Source: Streptococcus pneumoniae (GTDB lineage Bacteria > Bacillota > Bacilli > Lactobacillales > Streptococcaceae). From it: a stretch of DNA of 64,000 bases. Below, in pieces: positions 37,065-46,533 of this stretch. Location: positions 558,001 to 622,000 of the forward strand of contig JBFDTN010000001.1 in NCBI GenBank assembly GCA_040719455.1, given 5' to 3'. Position 1 is the stretch's first letter, and each line of letters begins with the position of its first letter. Below the pieces are notes generated by a model. It was not told the origin of the DNA. It ran no database searches and saw only the letters and a program-made list of their open reading frames with translations. The position numbers and the translations under genes are program-made.

Positions 37065-37073
37065 ATTATATCA
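37065..37073 (-). promoter_or_regulatory. Promoter of the Fst toxin mRNA (RNA I)
   Basis: On the minus strand an extended -10, TGA-TATAAT; the -35 is weak. RNA would start near 37058 and run about 215 nt to the shared terminator, the size of RNA I in related loci. Confidence 0.6.
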
Positions 37074-37172
37074 TAAACCTTAGCTATTAACACTCCTTTT
37101 TGAAGTTTGACTAGCGTAGTCTGTTAAACGAAAAAAGGAGTCCTCAACGTAGTTGATAAAGATTAATCTATT

Positions 37173-37191
37173 TTTTGTTGTTAAATTGTTG
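37173..37191. repeat. Arm-type repeat inside attR
   Basis: TTTTGTTGTTAAATTGTTG, same as 29478-29496 and in the same orientation. Confidence 0.6.
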
Positions 37192-37204
37192 CTAAGGTTA
37201 AAAT

Positions 37205-37238
37205 AAAAGCCCATAAAACGTTCATTTCATAGGCTTTT
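37205..37238 (-). terminator. guaA terminator now supplied by the element
   Basis: AAAAGCC / GGCTTTT stem with additional pairing; it follows the guaA stop on the minus strand and ends in a T tract there. The element thus replaces the terminator it displaced. Confidence 0.7.
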
Positions 37239-37252
37239 AATAACAATAAACT

Positions 37253-38809
37253 CTATTCCCACTCAACAGTTGCTGGTGGTTTACTTGTGATATCGTAGAC
37301 GATGCGGTTGACGTGGTCCACTTCGTTGACGATACGGACTGAGATTTTTTGGAGAACATCCCATGGGATTTTAGCGAAGTCTGCAGTCATGCCGTCAATA
37401 GAAGTGATAGCACGGATAGCAATAGTGTAGTCGTAAGTACGACCATCTCCCATAACACCGACAGATCGCACGCCAGTATTTACTGTAAAGTACTGCCAGA
37501 TGTCACGATCAAGACCTGCTTTTGCGATTTCTTCACGGAGAATAGCATCAGACTCACGGACGGTTTCGAGTTTTTCTTCGGTGATTTCCCCCATGACACG
37601 AATGGCAAGTCCTGGACCTGGGAATGGTTGGCGCCAGACGATTTCATCAGGCATGCCAAGCTCCGTTCCCAAAGCACGAACCTCGTCCTTGTAAAGAGTA
37701 TTGAGCGGTTCAATCAATTTGAACTGCATGTCTTCTGGTAGTCCACCCACATTGTGGTGTGATTTAATGGTTTGGGCAGTATCAGTTCCTGATTCGATAA
37801 CGTCTGTATAAAGCGTTCCTTGGGCAAGGAATGCAACGTCAGTTAGCTTACTTGCTTCATCATCAAAGACATAGACAAATTCATTTCCGATGATTTTACG
37901 TTTTTGCTCAGGGTCAGACACACCTGCTAATTTATCAAGGAAACGTTTAGCAGCATCGGCTTTGACAATGTTCAAGCCAAATTTACCACCTAGCATGTTC
38001 ATCACTTGATCAGCTTCGCCTTTACGAAGAAGACCGTGATCTACGAAGATACAGATGAGTTGTTCACCGATTGCTTTTTGAAGAAGGACACCAACAACAG
38101 ATGAGTCAACGCCACCAGAAAGACCAAGAAGGACTTTCTTATCACCCACAGTTTCACGGATTTTCGCAATCTGCATGTCAATGAAGTTGTCCATAGACCA
38201 GTCACCTTTGGCACCACAGATGTTGATTGCAAAGTTACGTAAGATATCATTTCCATAAACGGAATGACGAACTTCCGGGTGGAATTGGATACCATAAATC
38301 TTCTTGTCTGGATTTTCAATAGCTGCATAAGGGCAATCTGCTGAGGTTCCTGTACGGACAAAGTTGTCAGGAATTTCTGTTACAGCATCACCATGACTCA
38401 TCAAGACAAGCTGCTCATCAGGCGTCCCTGCAAAAAGAGAAGAAGGAGTATGGGTCAGTTCAGACTGACCGTACTCACGATTTCCCGCATCACCTGCAGG
38501 AACAACCTTACCACCTAGTTTGTGGGTAATCAGCTGCATTCCGTAGCAAATTCCCAAAATTGGAATGCCTAATTCAAAAATTTCTGGGTCAATATCAAAA
38601 GATCCGTCCTCGTAAACAGAGTTTGGTCCACCTGAGAGAATAATTCCGACAGGATTGATATCACGGACTTCAGCCGCTGAAATCTTGTGGCTCTTGAGCT
38701 CAGAAAATACTCCAATCTCACGAATGCGGCGTGAAATCAGCTGATTGTATTGGCTACCGTAGTCTAAAACGATGATTTTTTCAACGTCTTGCAATTCAGT
38801 TGTTGTCAT
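37253..38809 (-). CDS. guaA: GMP synthase (glutamine-hydrolysing)
   Basis: 518 residues from the ATG at 38809 with AAAGGG upstream; the frame open to 38872 lacks an SD. N-terminal GATase triad (Cys in GICYGMQ, His and Glu in GIQFHPEV), P-loop SGGVDSS of the ATP-pyrophosphatase domain, and dimerisation domain ending VEWE. It converts XMP to GMP. Its 3' end is the attachment site of the integrative element. Confidence 0.96.
   Translation of the reverse strand: MTTTELQDVEKIIVLDYGSQYNQLISRRIREIGVFSELKSHKISAAEVRDINPVGIILSGGPNSVYEDGSFDIDPEIFELGIPILGICYGMQLITHKLGGKVVPAGDAGNREYGQSELTHTPSSLFAGTPDEQLVLMSHGDAVTEIPDNFVRTGTSADCPYAAIENPDKKIYGIQFHPEVRHSVYGNDILRNFAINICGAKGDWSMDNFIDMQIAKIRETVGDKKVLLGLSGGVDSSVVGVLLQKAIGEQLICIFVDHGLLRKGEADQVMNMLGGKFGLNIVKADAAKRFLDKLAGVSDPEQKRKIIGNEFVYVFDDEASKLTDVAFLAQGTLYTDVIESGTDTAQTIKSHHNVGGLPEDMQFKLIEPLNTLYKDEVRALGTELGMPDEIVWRQPFPGPGLAIRVMGEITEEKLETVRESDAILREEIAKAGLDRDIWQYFTVNTGVRSVGVMGDGRTYDYTIAIRAITSIDGMTADFAKIPWDVLQKISVRIVNEVDHVNRIVYDITSKPPATVEWE
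37254..37264. repeat. attR of the guaA integrative element
   Basis: TATTCCCACTC within the last codons of guaA (VEWE-stop). Integration leaves the GuaA protein intact. Confidence 0.85.
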
Positions 38810-38958
38810 CTTTTCCCTTTCTGAAAGTAAATATCTTTTCCCTATTCTAACACAAAAGCTGTTGATTTCCAACTGAAATCACCAAATAATATTTGACCTC
38901 TTTCCTTTTTTATCATACAATGAACATAGAAAGAAATTCGTTAGAAAAAGAGGTTTCT

Positions 38959-39657
38959 ATGCAGCCAGCCTATATTCAAATCCATGATCAGATCAAAAAA
39001 GACATTGATGAGGAGGTCTGGAAAGTTGGAAAGCGTTTACCAAGCGAGAGAGATTTAGCCGAGCATTTTGGTGTCAGTCGTATGACTCTTCGTCAAGCTG
39101 TTTCGCTCCTTGTCGAAGAAGGGGTTTTGGAGCGTCGTGTCGGTAGCGGAACTTTTGTAGCTAGCACACGGGTTCAGGAAAAAATGCGAGGAACAACTAG
39201 CTTCACCGAAATCATCAAATCCCAAGGAAAAACTCCCTCTAGCGACTTGATTTCCTATCGAAAAACGATTCCCAGCCAGGAAGAAGTGGAGAAGTTAGGT
39301 ATTTCTCGTGAGGATACGATTATCCGTATGGAGAGGGTGCGCTATGCAGATCAGATTCCAGTTGTTTATGAGGTGGCGAGCATTCCAGAGAAATTTATCA
39401 AAAATTTCAAAAAAGAAGAAATCACCAGCCATTTCTTTCAAACTCTTCAAGAACACGGCTATAAGATTGGCAAATCCCAACAGACTATTTATGCTCGTTT
39501 AGCCAAGGAAAAGATTGCCCAGTATTTGCATATCAAGCCCAAGCAGGCTATTTTAGGATTGACACAAATTTCATATTTTGAAGATGGTACTGCCTTTGAA
39601 TATGTGAAAAGTCAGTATGTCGGAGAGCGATTTGAATTTTATTTGGAAAATAATTAG
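38959..39657 (+). CDS. GntR/HutC-family transcriptional regulator
   Basis: 232 residues from the ATG at 38959 (SD AAAGAGG). N-terminal winged helix (PSERDLAEHFGVSRMTLRQAV, about 29-49) and C-terminal UTRA effector domain (about 85-228). HutC-type regulators usually sense sugar phosphates or other small metabolites. Divergent from guaA over 150 bp. No target genes are adjacent, so the regulon is unknown. Confidence 0.85.
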   Translation: MQPAYIQIHDQIKKDIDEEVWKVGKRLPSERDLAEHFGVSRMTLRQAVSLLVEEGVLERRVGSGTFVASTRVQEKMRGTTSFTEIIKSQGKTPSSDLISYRKTIPSQEEVEKLGISREDTIIRMERVRYADQIPVVYEVASIPEKFIKNFKKEEITSHFFQTLQEHGYKIGKSQQTIYARLAKEKIAQYLHIKPKQAILGLTQISYFEDGTAFEYVKSQYVGERFEFYLENN

Positions 39658-39734
39658 TTTGCATAATTTTTGTTATGTAAACTTTTTTGTTTCTAAAAAT
39701 AGCTATACAGCTTTATCCTGTCAAAAAAATTTGG

Positions 39735-39740
39735 TATAAT
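39735..39740 (+). promoter_or_regulatory. ylxM promoter placing +1 at the start codon
   Basis: TATAAT ends 7 bp before the ylxM ATG and no SD separates them, so the transcript may be leaderless. Confidence 0.45.
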
Positions 39741-39747
39741 AGAGACT

Positions 39748-40080
39748 ATGGAAATTGAAAAAACAAATCGGATGAATGCCCTTTTTGAATTTTATGCGGC
39801 ACTCTTGACCGATAAACAGATGAATTATATCGAGCTGTACTACGCTGATGATTACAGTTTAGCTGAGATTGCGGAGGAATTTCAGGTCAGCCGTCAGGCG
39901 GTCTATGACAATATCAAGCGGACTGAGAAGATTTTAGAAGATTATGAGAAGAAATTGCACATGTATTCGGATTACATTGTTCGCAGTCAGATTTTCGATC
40001 AAATCTTAGAACGCTATCCAGCAGATGACTTTTTACAAGAGCAAATCAGCATACTCAGTAGCATTGATAATAGAGAATAA
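39748..40080 (+). CDS. ylxM: YlxM, sigma-like HTH partner of the signal recognition particle
   Basis: 110 residues, sigma70 region-4-like helix-turn-helix ([23 protein letters not shown], about residues 34-56). YlxM stimulates SRP GTPase activity in streptococci and is always linked to ffh, here 11 bp upstream of it. Confidence 0.92.
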   Translation: MEIEKTNRMNALFEFYAALLTDKQMNYIELYYADDYSLAEIAEEFQVSRQAVYDNIKRTEKILEDYEKKLHMYSDYIVRSQIFDQILERYPADDFLQEQISILSSIDNRE

Positions 40081-40091
40081 AAGGAGAAATT

Positions 40092-41657
40092 ATGGCTTTT
40101 GAAAGCTTAACCGAACGTTTACAGAATGTCTTTAAAAACTTACGTCGCAAGGGCAAAATCAGCGAGAGCGATGTCCAAGAGGCAACCAAGGAAATCCGCT
40201 TAGCCCTACTTGAAGCAGACGTTGCACTACCAGTCGTCAAGGACTTTATCAAGAAGATCCGCGAGCGTGCAGTTGGTCATGAAGTAATTGAGACCTTGAA
40301 TCCTGCCCAACAAATCATCAAGATTGTCGATGAAGAGTTGACTGCGATTTTGGGGTCTGATACGGCAGAAATCATCAAGTCTCCCAAAATTCCGACGATT
40401 ATCATGATGGTCGGTCTGCAAGGGGCTGGTAAAACCACCTTTGCAGGAAAATTGGCAAACAAGCTCAAAAAAGAGGAAGAGGCCCGTCCTTTACTGATTG
40501 CGGCAGATATCTACCGTCCAGCAGCGATTGATCAGTTGAAAACCTTGGGGCAACAGATTGACGTGCCTGTCTTTGAATTGGGAACAGGGGTTCCAGCAGT
40601 TGAGATTGTCAAGCAGGGGCTAGAAGTTGCCAAACAACACAATAATGACTATGTTTTGATTGATACGGCGGGTCGTTTGCAGATTGACGAAGTGCTGATG
40701 AATGAATTACGTGACGTCAAGGCACTTGCTCAGCCAAATGAAATCTTACTCGTAGTTGACGCCATGATTGGTCAGGAAGCAGCTAACGTTGCCCGTGAAT
40801 TTAACAACCAGTTGGAAGTAACGGGTGTCATCTTGACCAAGATTGACGGGGATACCCGTGGTGGTGCGGCGCTCTCTGTCCGTCAGATTACAGGCAAGCC
40901 AATCAAGTTCACAGGTACTGGTGAGAAGATTACGGACATCGAAACCTTCCACCCAGATCGCATGTCTAGCCGTATTCTCGGTATGGGGGACATGCTGACC
41001 TTGATTGAGAAGGCTTCTCAAGAATACGATGAGAAGAAGTCGCTTGAACTCGCTGAAAAAATGCGGGAAAATACCTTTGATTTCAATGATTTCATTTCAC
41101 AGTTAGACCAAGTCCAAAACATGGGACCAATGGAAGATTTGCTTAAGATGATTCCAGGTATGGCAGGCAATCCTGCCCTTGCCAATCTCAAGGTGGACGA
41201 GCGTGAAATTGCTCGCAAACGGGCGATTGTATCATCTATGACACCAGCTGAACGTGCAAATCCTGACTTGCTCACGCCAAGCCGTCGCCGTCGTATTGCC
41301 AATGGTTCTGGAAACACTTTTGTCGAAGTCAACAAATTCATCAAGGACTTTAACCAAGCTAAAGCAATGATGCAAGGTGTCATGTCTGGTGATATGAACA
41401 AGATGATGAAGCAAATGGGGATTAACCCTAACAATCTTCCGAAAAATCTCCCAAACAATATGGACATGTCTGCCCTTGAAGGCATGATGGGTCAAGGTGG
41501 AATGCCTGATTTGTCAGCATTAGGAGGCGCTGGTATGCCAGATATGAGCCAGATGTTCGGCGGAGGCCTCAAAGGTAAAATCGGTAAATTTGCCATGGAA
41601 CAATCCATGAAACGCATGGCCAATAAAATGAAAAAAGCGAAAAAGAAGAGAAAATAG
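40092..41657 (+). CDS. ffh: Signal recognition particle protein Ffh
   Basis: 521 residues. N domain, GTPase G domain with GLQGAGKTT (about 107-115), DTAGR (about 191-195) and TKIDGDTRGG, and a methionine-rich M domain (PGMAGNPAL, MMQGVMSGDMNKMMKQM). It targets membrane proteins cotranslationally. SD AAAGGAG. It marks the end of core sequence before the accessory island. Confidence 0.96.
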   Translation: MAFESLTERLQNVFKNLRRKGKISESDVQEATKEIRLALLEADVALPVVKDFIKKIRERAVGHEVIETLNPAQQIIKIVDEELTAILGSDTAEIIKSPKIPTIIMMVGLQGAGKTTFAGKLANKLKKEEEARPLLIAADIYRPAAIDQLKTLGQQIDVPVFELGTGVPAVEIVKQGLEVAKQHNNDYVLIDTAGRLQIDEVLMNELRDVKALAQPNEILLVVDAMIGQEAANVAREFNNQLEVTGVILTKIDGDTRGGAALSVRQITGKPIKFTGTGEKITDIETFHPDRMSSRILGMGDMLTLIEKASQEYDEKKSLELAEKMRENTFDFNDFISQLDQVQNMGPMEDLLKMIPGMAGNPALANLKVDEREIARKRAIVSSMTPAERANPDLLTPSRRRRIANGSGNTFVEVNKFIKDFNQAKAMMQGVMSGDMNKMMKQMGINPNNLPKNLPNNMDMSALEGMMGQGGMPDLSALGGAGMPDMSQMFGGGLKGKIGKFAMEQSMKRMANKMKKAKKKRK

Positions 41658-42203
41658 GAATGTTAACAGCAGAATAGGGTCTAAACCATTTGATTTGCTA
41701 ATACTGAAATAGAAATCATCCATCAGTGTATTATAATAAACTTAAGTGTGAAAAACGTTCTAAAGAACCGTGTTCACAGTTATAAAGGACGAAGGCGTAA
41801 ACGAGAACATTTTGTTCTATTCAAAAAATTATAAAGCAGGTCTAAAATTTAGATCTGCTTTAAATTGAATTCATAGCACTGGGAGCCCGGGTTCCCCAAA
41901 AAAGCTTTAGGTTTCAAAGTAAAAACTAAATATTTCTAAACATTTGCCCTAACATAGTCCAACCCCTTGATAATACTGGAATAGAAGCATAAAGTACATT
42001 GAATCAAAAATGTACTTTATTTTTGTTTTGTACATTATTTTAGACCTTAGTAAGGTACATATTGAGAGTAAGTGGTTACAATTTATATAGAAATTCAATT
42101 GTACAAATTTAAGTAAAAATAGAGGAGAAATAGTAGGAGTAAATGTACATTTTTGGAAACTAATGATATGTAGATTGAGTGTAATAGTAGTTATAAAGTA
42201 TTT
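41658..42203. other. Intergenic junction between ffh and the accessory island
   Basis: No gene. An imperfect hairpin (TGTGAA-AACGTTCT / AGAAC-G-TTCACA near 41746-41778) and a terminator are followed by a GC-rich imperfect palindrome GGGAGCCCGGGTTCCC (about 41881-41896) and increasingly AT-rich sequence. Confidence 0.55.
41833..41861 (+). terminator. Palindromic terminator downstream of ffh
   Basis: AAAGCAGGTCTAAA pairs with TTTAGATCTGCTTT (one G-T wobble); T-rich on both strands. Confidence 0.6.
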
Positions 42204-42218
42204 GTTACTTCTGAAGCA

Positions 42219-42923
42219 ATGTATATGATAGTTTTTGAAGCTATAGAAGAATACTCTAAATTTGTGAATGAAATTGATGCCAAAGAAAGAGATGAATCTA
42301 TACAGATATACACTGCATTGAAGTATATTCACGGTAGAGGGCTTCAACAATTTTTAGAGATTATCACATTAATGAAAAATGGTTTCTCTGATGGTTCTTA
42401 TGCTAGATGGCGTTCACTTTATGAATTAAATATTATTGCATCATTTATATCTAAATACGGTGAAAAAGTTGCTGAGTCCTATATTTCATCTCGAAACACT
42501 GAAGATCGCTATGAGTGGGCAAGGGCATGTGGTGAATTTAGGTCCAAGAAGAAATTTATACGCTTTGAAGATACAAAGAATAAAGCTGGTTTTCCGTCAA
42601 ATTTGTGGCAATACGAATATCAACTTGCTAATGAAGTTATTCATCCTTCATCTCAAGGCACATTTAATAGAATCGGAACAACTGGTAATGAGGAAGTAAT
42701 TACTATCGGGCGCACTGATTTTGGATTAACTATTCTGGGGGAACATTCAGCTATTACTTTAGCACAGCTTACTGGTCAATTTTTAACAATATATCCATCT
42801 GGTGATGCTCTGTTAGCAGCTAACATGATAAATAAATGGGTTGATCTAGTAAGGGAATATTATTTCAAAACGCATGATTATAATTTTCCTGATGAATCTA
42901 AATTGTGGGAAGAATACAGATGA
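42219..42923 (+). CDS. DUF5677-like protein
   Basis: 234 residues, helical, AT-rich. Segments RGLQQFLEIITLMKNGFSDGSYARWRSLYEL and VIHPSSQG look like DUF5677, a family of unknown function found in accessory islands. The start is unsure: no SD precedes the ATG at 42219, and the frame stays open 15 codons further upstream (SSYKVFVTSEA), so the 5' end may be truncated. Not obviously cotranscribed with the methylase 840 bp downstream. Confidence 0.55.
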   Translation: MYMIVFEAIEEYSKFVNEIDAKERDESIQIYTALKYIHGRGLQQFLEIITLMKNGFSDGSYARWRSLYELNIIASFISKYGEKVAESYISSRNTEDRYEWARACGEFRSKKKFIRFEDTKNKAGFPSNLWQYEYQLANEVIHPSSQGTFNRIGTTGNEEVITIGRTDFGLTILGEHSAITLAQLTGQFLTIYPSGDALLAANMINKWVDLVREYYFKTHDYNFPDESKLWEEYR

Positions 42924-43764
42924 TTGATAGTATACTAGTATACAAGAATATTTTTTGATAAATTCAAGGGCTATAAAAGATCAAATTATGAAGATAGACT
43001 CAATATTGTAAAATAATTATTCTCTATTTTATGTTATAATAGCTTAGTTGTACTAAAATTAAATTAAACACTTGACAAAGGAGAAAAGCATGGTACAATC
43101 CATTAGCACAGCACATGCTGATTATATAATCGGACATGTTTTTTGTTAAATATTAAAAGAGGCTTTTCAATTTTTTACGACCAACCTAAATTATTTATGT
43201 TTTCTATAATTTCTAGGTCTCATGATAAAATATTTTGAAATTATTGATAAAATCAGTAAAACGTTCTATTCTTCCAGTCCCCAAAATGGTGAATTTAATT
43301 ATCCTAAAGGATTAAAGTCTATAAGTAGGGATATCTCTGATTACAGAAATAGAAATTCGAATAGAGATTATAACTATCTAGATATTTGCCCTGAGAAAGA
43401 CAGACTTGCTATATTAGTTTAAAATGTGATAATTAGGCGAAAATTTTAATTTAGCAATAATTACAATAATATGTTAAAAATGGGAAGTCTATTCTGTATA
43501 GAAAAATTGTAGCTATTTTTATCGAAAATAGAAGGTTATAGCGTTTGGACTGGGTATGGGTATGGATATGGATAGCTAGTCATTATTGATGACGAACACA
43601 TATAGATAATATTGTTCCCTATATCAATGATAAAAATACAGCAAGCTAGAATTTAGCTGTAAATGTTAATAAAATTCTTGTGTACTTAAATCCTGTTGCG
43701 AGTCTTATATCATAATTATGTCTTTGGAAAAGTTGAATAATTCAATAAAAACTGGAGTACTTTG
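42924..43764. other. AT-rich spacer before the methylase with two doubtful small ORFs
   Basis: It contains a perfect 14-bp palindrome GTATACTAGTATAC (42930-42943), the short ORF/terminator unit at 43035-43149 and a 66-codon frame (43222-43422) with no SD and no recognisable family. It also has a short tandem TGGGTATGGGTATGGATATGGATA near 43554. Much of it may be decayed sequence. Confidence 0.5.
43035..43149 (+). ncRNA. Short transcription unit with 19-codon ORF and intrinsic terminator
   Basis: An extended -10 (TGT-TATAAT, 43032-43040), a strong SD AAAGGAG and ATG at 43090 open a 19-codon frame (MVQSISTAHADYIIGHVFC). The second half of the frame forms a hairpin (ACATG-CTGATTAT with ATAATCGGACATGT) followed by T6. 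It could be a leader peptide with attenuator, a small peptide gene, or an sRNA. A second promoter-like pair TTGACA-16-TACAAT overlaps it, so the start of transcription is unclear. Confidence 0.35.
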
Positions 43765-45207
43765 ATGATGGAAAAAATAAATGAAAAAAGTATAGTAAAT
43801 AAGTGTCAAATTTTTACCCCTAAAAACTATGTTAAGGAGCTATTAGATTCAATTGGCTATTATAAAAACATAATAAATAAAACAATATTAGAAAATTCTT
43901 GTGGTGATGGGAATATACTCGTTGAAATAGTTAAAAGGTATATTAAAGAAGCAGTAGAACTTAATTATTCTAATAGTGAAATAAAAAATAGTTTAGAGAA
44001 TAATATTTATGGATTTGAAATTGACAAAAAGCAATTTGAAAAGTGTATTTATAACTTAAACTTAATTACGAAAAAAAAAGGAATACAGAATATTAAATGG
44101 AAAATTTATAATGCAGACTATTTAAAAAGTGAAATAAATGTACAATTTGATTTTATAGTAGGCAATCCTCCGTATATATCTTATAGTGATTTATCTCAAG
44201 AGGAAAGAACATTTATTAAGAAAACTTATGAAACATGTCGGCAGGGAAAATTTGATTATTGTTATGCATTTATAGAACATAGTATAAAGATGTTATCAAA
44301 TACAGGTAGGATGTCGTATTTAATACCGAGTAGTGTATTTAAAACTGTTTTTGGGAATAAGATTAGAAAATTTATGAACCAGTACGTTGTTGAAATAAAA
44401 GATTATACAAAAGAAAAAATATTTGATAATGCATTGGTAAAGTCAGCAATTATAATTGTTGATAAAAATTATAGCAGCGAAGAAATTCGATATATAGACA
44501 TGAGTAGTGATAGTAGGTTATGTATTAGTAAAAAAGCAATGAAGGAAAAATGGATTTTCTCTAATGAACTTAATGCGGGAGATAAGAGATTTGGTGACTA
44601 TTTCAAAGTATCTCACGTAGTAGCAACCTTATTGAATAAAGCATATATAATCAGTGAAAATATGTATGATGAAATAGAGGGCTATTATAAAGTTGGGAAT
44701 TTCATAATTGAAAAGGATACAGTTAAGCCAACTGCAACACCAAGAACCATGAGATATGGCAAAATCGAAAAGATTATTTTTCCATATAAATACATAGATA
44801 ATCAATTGATAAAATATGAAGAAAAAGAATTTGAAAGCTTATATCCTGGAACTTTCGCATATTTAAATATGTTTAAAGAGTTGTTAGAAAAAAGGAAATC
44901 AGACAGCAATTCAAAGTGGTTTGAATATGGAAGATCACAAGCACTTTCAGGAATTAAATGTAAAAAGTTACTTATATCTACAATTGTCACTGATAAGGTT
45001 TATGTATATAGCTTAACAGAAGAATATGTTCCATATGGAGGGATGTACATTTCTATAAATCAAGAAAATAAAGAATATAATTTGAATTTTGCTAAAAAAA
45101 TCCTGGAAAGTAAAAAATTTATGGATTATGTAAAAAAAATAGGAATAAATATTAATGGTAATTCATTAAGAATCACATCAAAGGATATAGAAAATTTTTA
45201 TTTTTAG
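43765..45207 (+). CDS. N6-adenine DNA methyltransferase (gamma class, TaqI/Eco57I-like)
   Basis: 480 residues from the ATG at 43765 (GGAG 7 nt before). An N-terminal motif X-like segment (CQIFTPKNYVKELL), the SAM motif I (ILENSCGDGN, about 41-50) and catalytic motif IV NPPY (134-137) define an N6-adenine methylase. The C-terminal 250 residues, with YGRSQALSG, should be the target-recognition domain. It is the modification arm of the operon continuing at 46837. The gene is AT-rich compared with core genes. Its stop is followed by TGGAG, which I read as the SD of the next gene before the IS110 insertion. Confidence 0.85.
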   Translation: MMEKINEKSIVNKCQIFTPKNYVKELLDSIGYYKNIINKTILENSCGDGNILVEIVKRYIKEAVELNYSNSEIKNSLENNIYGFEIDKKQFEKCIYNLNLITKKKGIQNIKWKIYNADYLKSEINVQFDFIVGNPPYISYSDLSQEERTFIKKTYETCRQGKFDYCYAFIEHSIKMLSNTGRMSYLIPSSVFKTVFGNKIRKFMNQYVVEIKDYTKEKIFDNALVKSAIIIVDKNYSSEEIRYIDMSSDSRLCISKKAMKEKWIFSNELNAGDKRFGDYFKVSHVVATLLNKAYIISENMYDEIEGYYKVGNFIIEKDTVKPTATPRTMRYGKIEKIIFPYKYIDNQLIKYEEKEFESLYPGTFAYLNMFKELLEKRKSDSNSKWFEYGRSQALSGIKCKKLLISTIVTDKVYVYSLTEEYVPYGGMYISINQENKEYNLNFAKKILESKKFMDYVKKIGININGNSLRITSKDIENFYF

Positions 45208-45303
45208 TGGAGTAAGTTTGAAAAAAAATAAAAGCTAATTGATTTATTGTTTATCCTAATTTTGGGCGCACTAAAAAGAGGTGTTGAAACCTGATTTTTG
45301 AGA

Positions 45304-46533
45304 TTAAGCGACATTGAATCCGTGCTGTTGTGCAAAACGAACAGCGTCTTGAACAGACATCGTTTTATCAGGATTTCGTATTTCGGTCAGTCCTTGTAAA
45401 ACAGGATTGTAGTCTTCTTGTTTCCGTAGCACTTGGTACACAGAAACCAGTAATCTGCGACAGATAGCGATGATAGCTTTTCTGTGCCCACGACGTTTCT
45501 TTAGCTTGAGATATTTGTTTCTGAATTCAGGATGTTTATCAGACCTAACAATAGCATTAGCAATTTGAACGAGAAAAGGTTTGAGGTATTGTCCACCTTT
45601 AGAAATACGAGTAGAATATTTCTTCCCCGCACTTTCATTGTTGGCAGGGACAAGTCCAGCCCAGGAACAGAGTTTTCCAGCAGAATCAAAGACAGTCATA
45701 TCGTCCCCTATTTCAGAAATGATTCTGAGTGCAGAGAGTTCCTCTTTGAAACCAGGCACAGTTTGAATTAACTTGACCTGTTCTTGATATTCTTTTCCCA
45801 ATTCCCGAATCATTGCTTCTAAGTCTTCTTTACAGATAGCTAGGGCATCATAGTGGGCTTTGATGACTCTGATTTTCTCAGCTTGTTCAGGTGTTAATTC
45901 GCCTTCCGTAGCGATTTCCAAGTCTTGCACTTTATCCTTCATTCTCTTGTGAACGAGTTGTTCAATGTTTGGTTTCTCTTCAGGATTGTCAAGGATGCTT
46001 GTAATAATAGCTTGAGCACTCTTTCCGAAGACATCGGAAACGACACTTGCAATTTGAAGATTAGACCAAGTTAGGCAGTTTTGGTAACGATTTTTCTCGC
46101 TAACTTGAAGTTGTGTTAATTTCATTCGATAGCGAAATAGGTCACGTAATTGTCTGATTTTGAGCGGGGGAATAAAGCTAGAAGCAACTAAATCATGCTT
46201 GAAGAGGTCGGCTATCCATTGCGCATCTTTCTTGTCGGTTTTCTTTCCTCGAATAGCTTTGACATATTTGGGATGAGCTAAGCAGACATTGGTCTGTTCT
46301 TCTAGGATATTGAAAACAGGAATCGAGTATTTACCAGTAGATTCCATACAGACATCGAAGCAGGAATAATATTCCAACCAATCACGTAGCTGAGTGAGTC
46401 CATTGGTAAAGGTGGAGAAGCGTTTACGATGGTACTCAGTAATTCCTTGACTATTGGTGATGGCAATAACTGCTACGACAAAAGTTTTATGCACATCAAT
46501 TCCACAACAATTAGGATAAACGATTTTTAACAT
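45304..46533 (-). CDS. IS110-family transposase (DEDD recombinase), copy B
   Basis: 409 residues, identical to copy A, from the ATG at 46533. Two identical intact copies within 15 kb indicate recent transposition. Confidence 0.93.
   Translation of the reverse strand: MLKIVYPNCCGIDVHKTFVVAVIAITNSQGITEYHRKRFSTFTNGLTQLRDWLEYYSCFDVCMESTGKYSIPVFNILEEQTNVCLAHPKYVKAIRGKKTDKKDAQWIADLFKHDLVASSFIPPLKIRQLRDLFRYRMKLTQLQVSEKNRYQNCLTWSNLQIASVVSDVFGKSAQAIITSILDNPEEKPNIEQLVHKRMKDKVQDLEIATEGELTPEQAEKIRVIKAHYDALAICKEDLEAMIRELGKEYQEQVKLIQTVPGFKEELSALRIISEIGDDMTVFDSAGKLCSWAGLVPANNESAGKKYSTRISKGGQYLKPFLVQIANAIVRSDKHPEFRNKYLKLKKRRGHRKAIIAICRRLLVSVYQVLRKQEDYNPVLQGLTEIRNPDKTMSVQDAVRFAQQHGFNVA

Larger units (their letters stand above)
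29377..37264. mobile_element. Integrative element in guaA (IME/ICE-derived), 7.9 kb
   Basis: It is bounded by 11-bp direct repeats TATTCCCACTC, one being the 3' end of guaA, a known streptococcal integration hotspot. Order: XRE repressor, HTH/coiled-coil protein, small unknown protein, nested hairpin, iterons, HUH Rep, DUF3173 excisionase, tyrosine integrase, Fst toxin-antitoxin. A perfect 19-bp direct repeat, TTTTGTTGTTAAATTGTTG (29478-29496 and 37173-37191), just inside each end is probably the integrase arm site. No conjugation genes or conventional relaxase are present. Two IS insertions account for 2.5 kb; one destroys the integrase. Confidence 0.85.

Noticed and set aside
29377-37264. 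Prophage or phage-inducible island
   Set aside because: No terminase, capsid, portal or packaging genes; repressor plus integrase plus Rep alone fit an integrative element better.
41881-41897. GGGAGCCCGGGTTCCC read as a tRNA T-arm fragment
   Set aside because: No acceptor, D or anticodon arms can be folded around it; it is only an imperfect palindrome.
41868-41908. EcoRI, SmaI and HindIII sites in a row (GAATTC, CCCGGG, AAGCTT), like a cloning polylinker
   Set aside because: Spacing and surrounding sequence do not match any vector linker, flanks are native, and six-base sites occur by chance; treated as coincidence.
43222-43422. 66-codon frame between the small ORF and the methylase
   Set aside because: No SD, no recognisable family and poor coding character; not called as a gene, only noted in the spacer entry.
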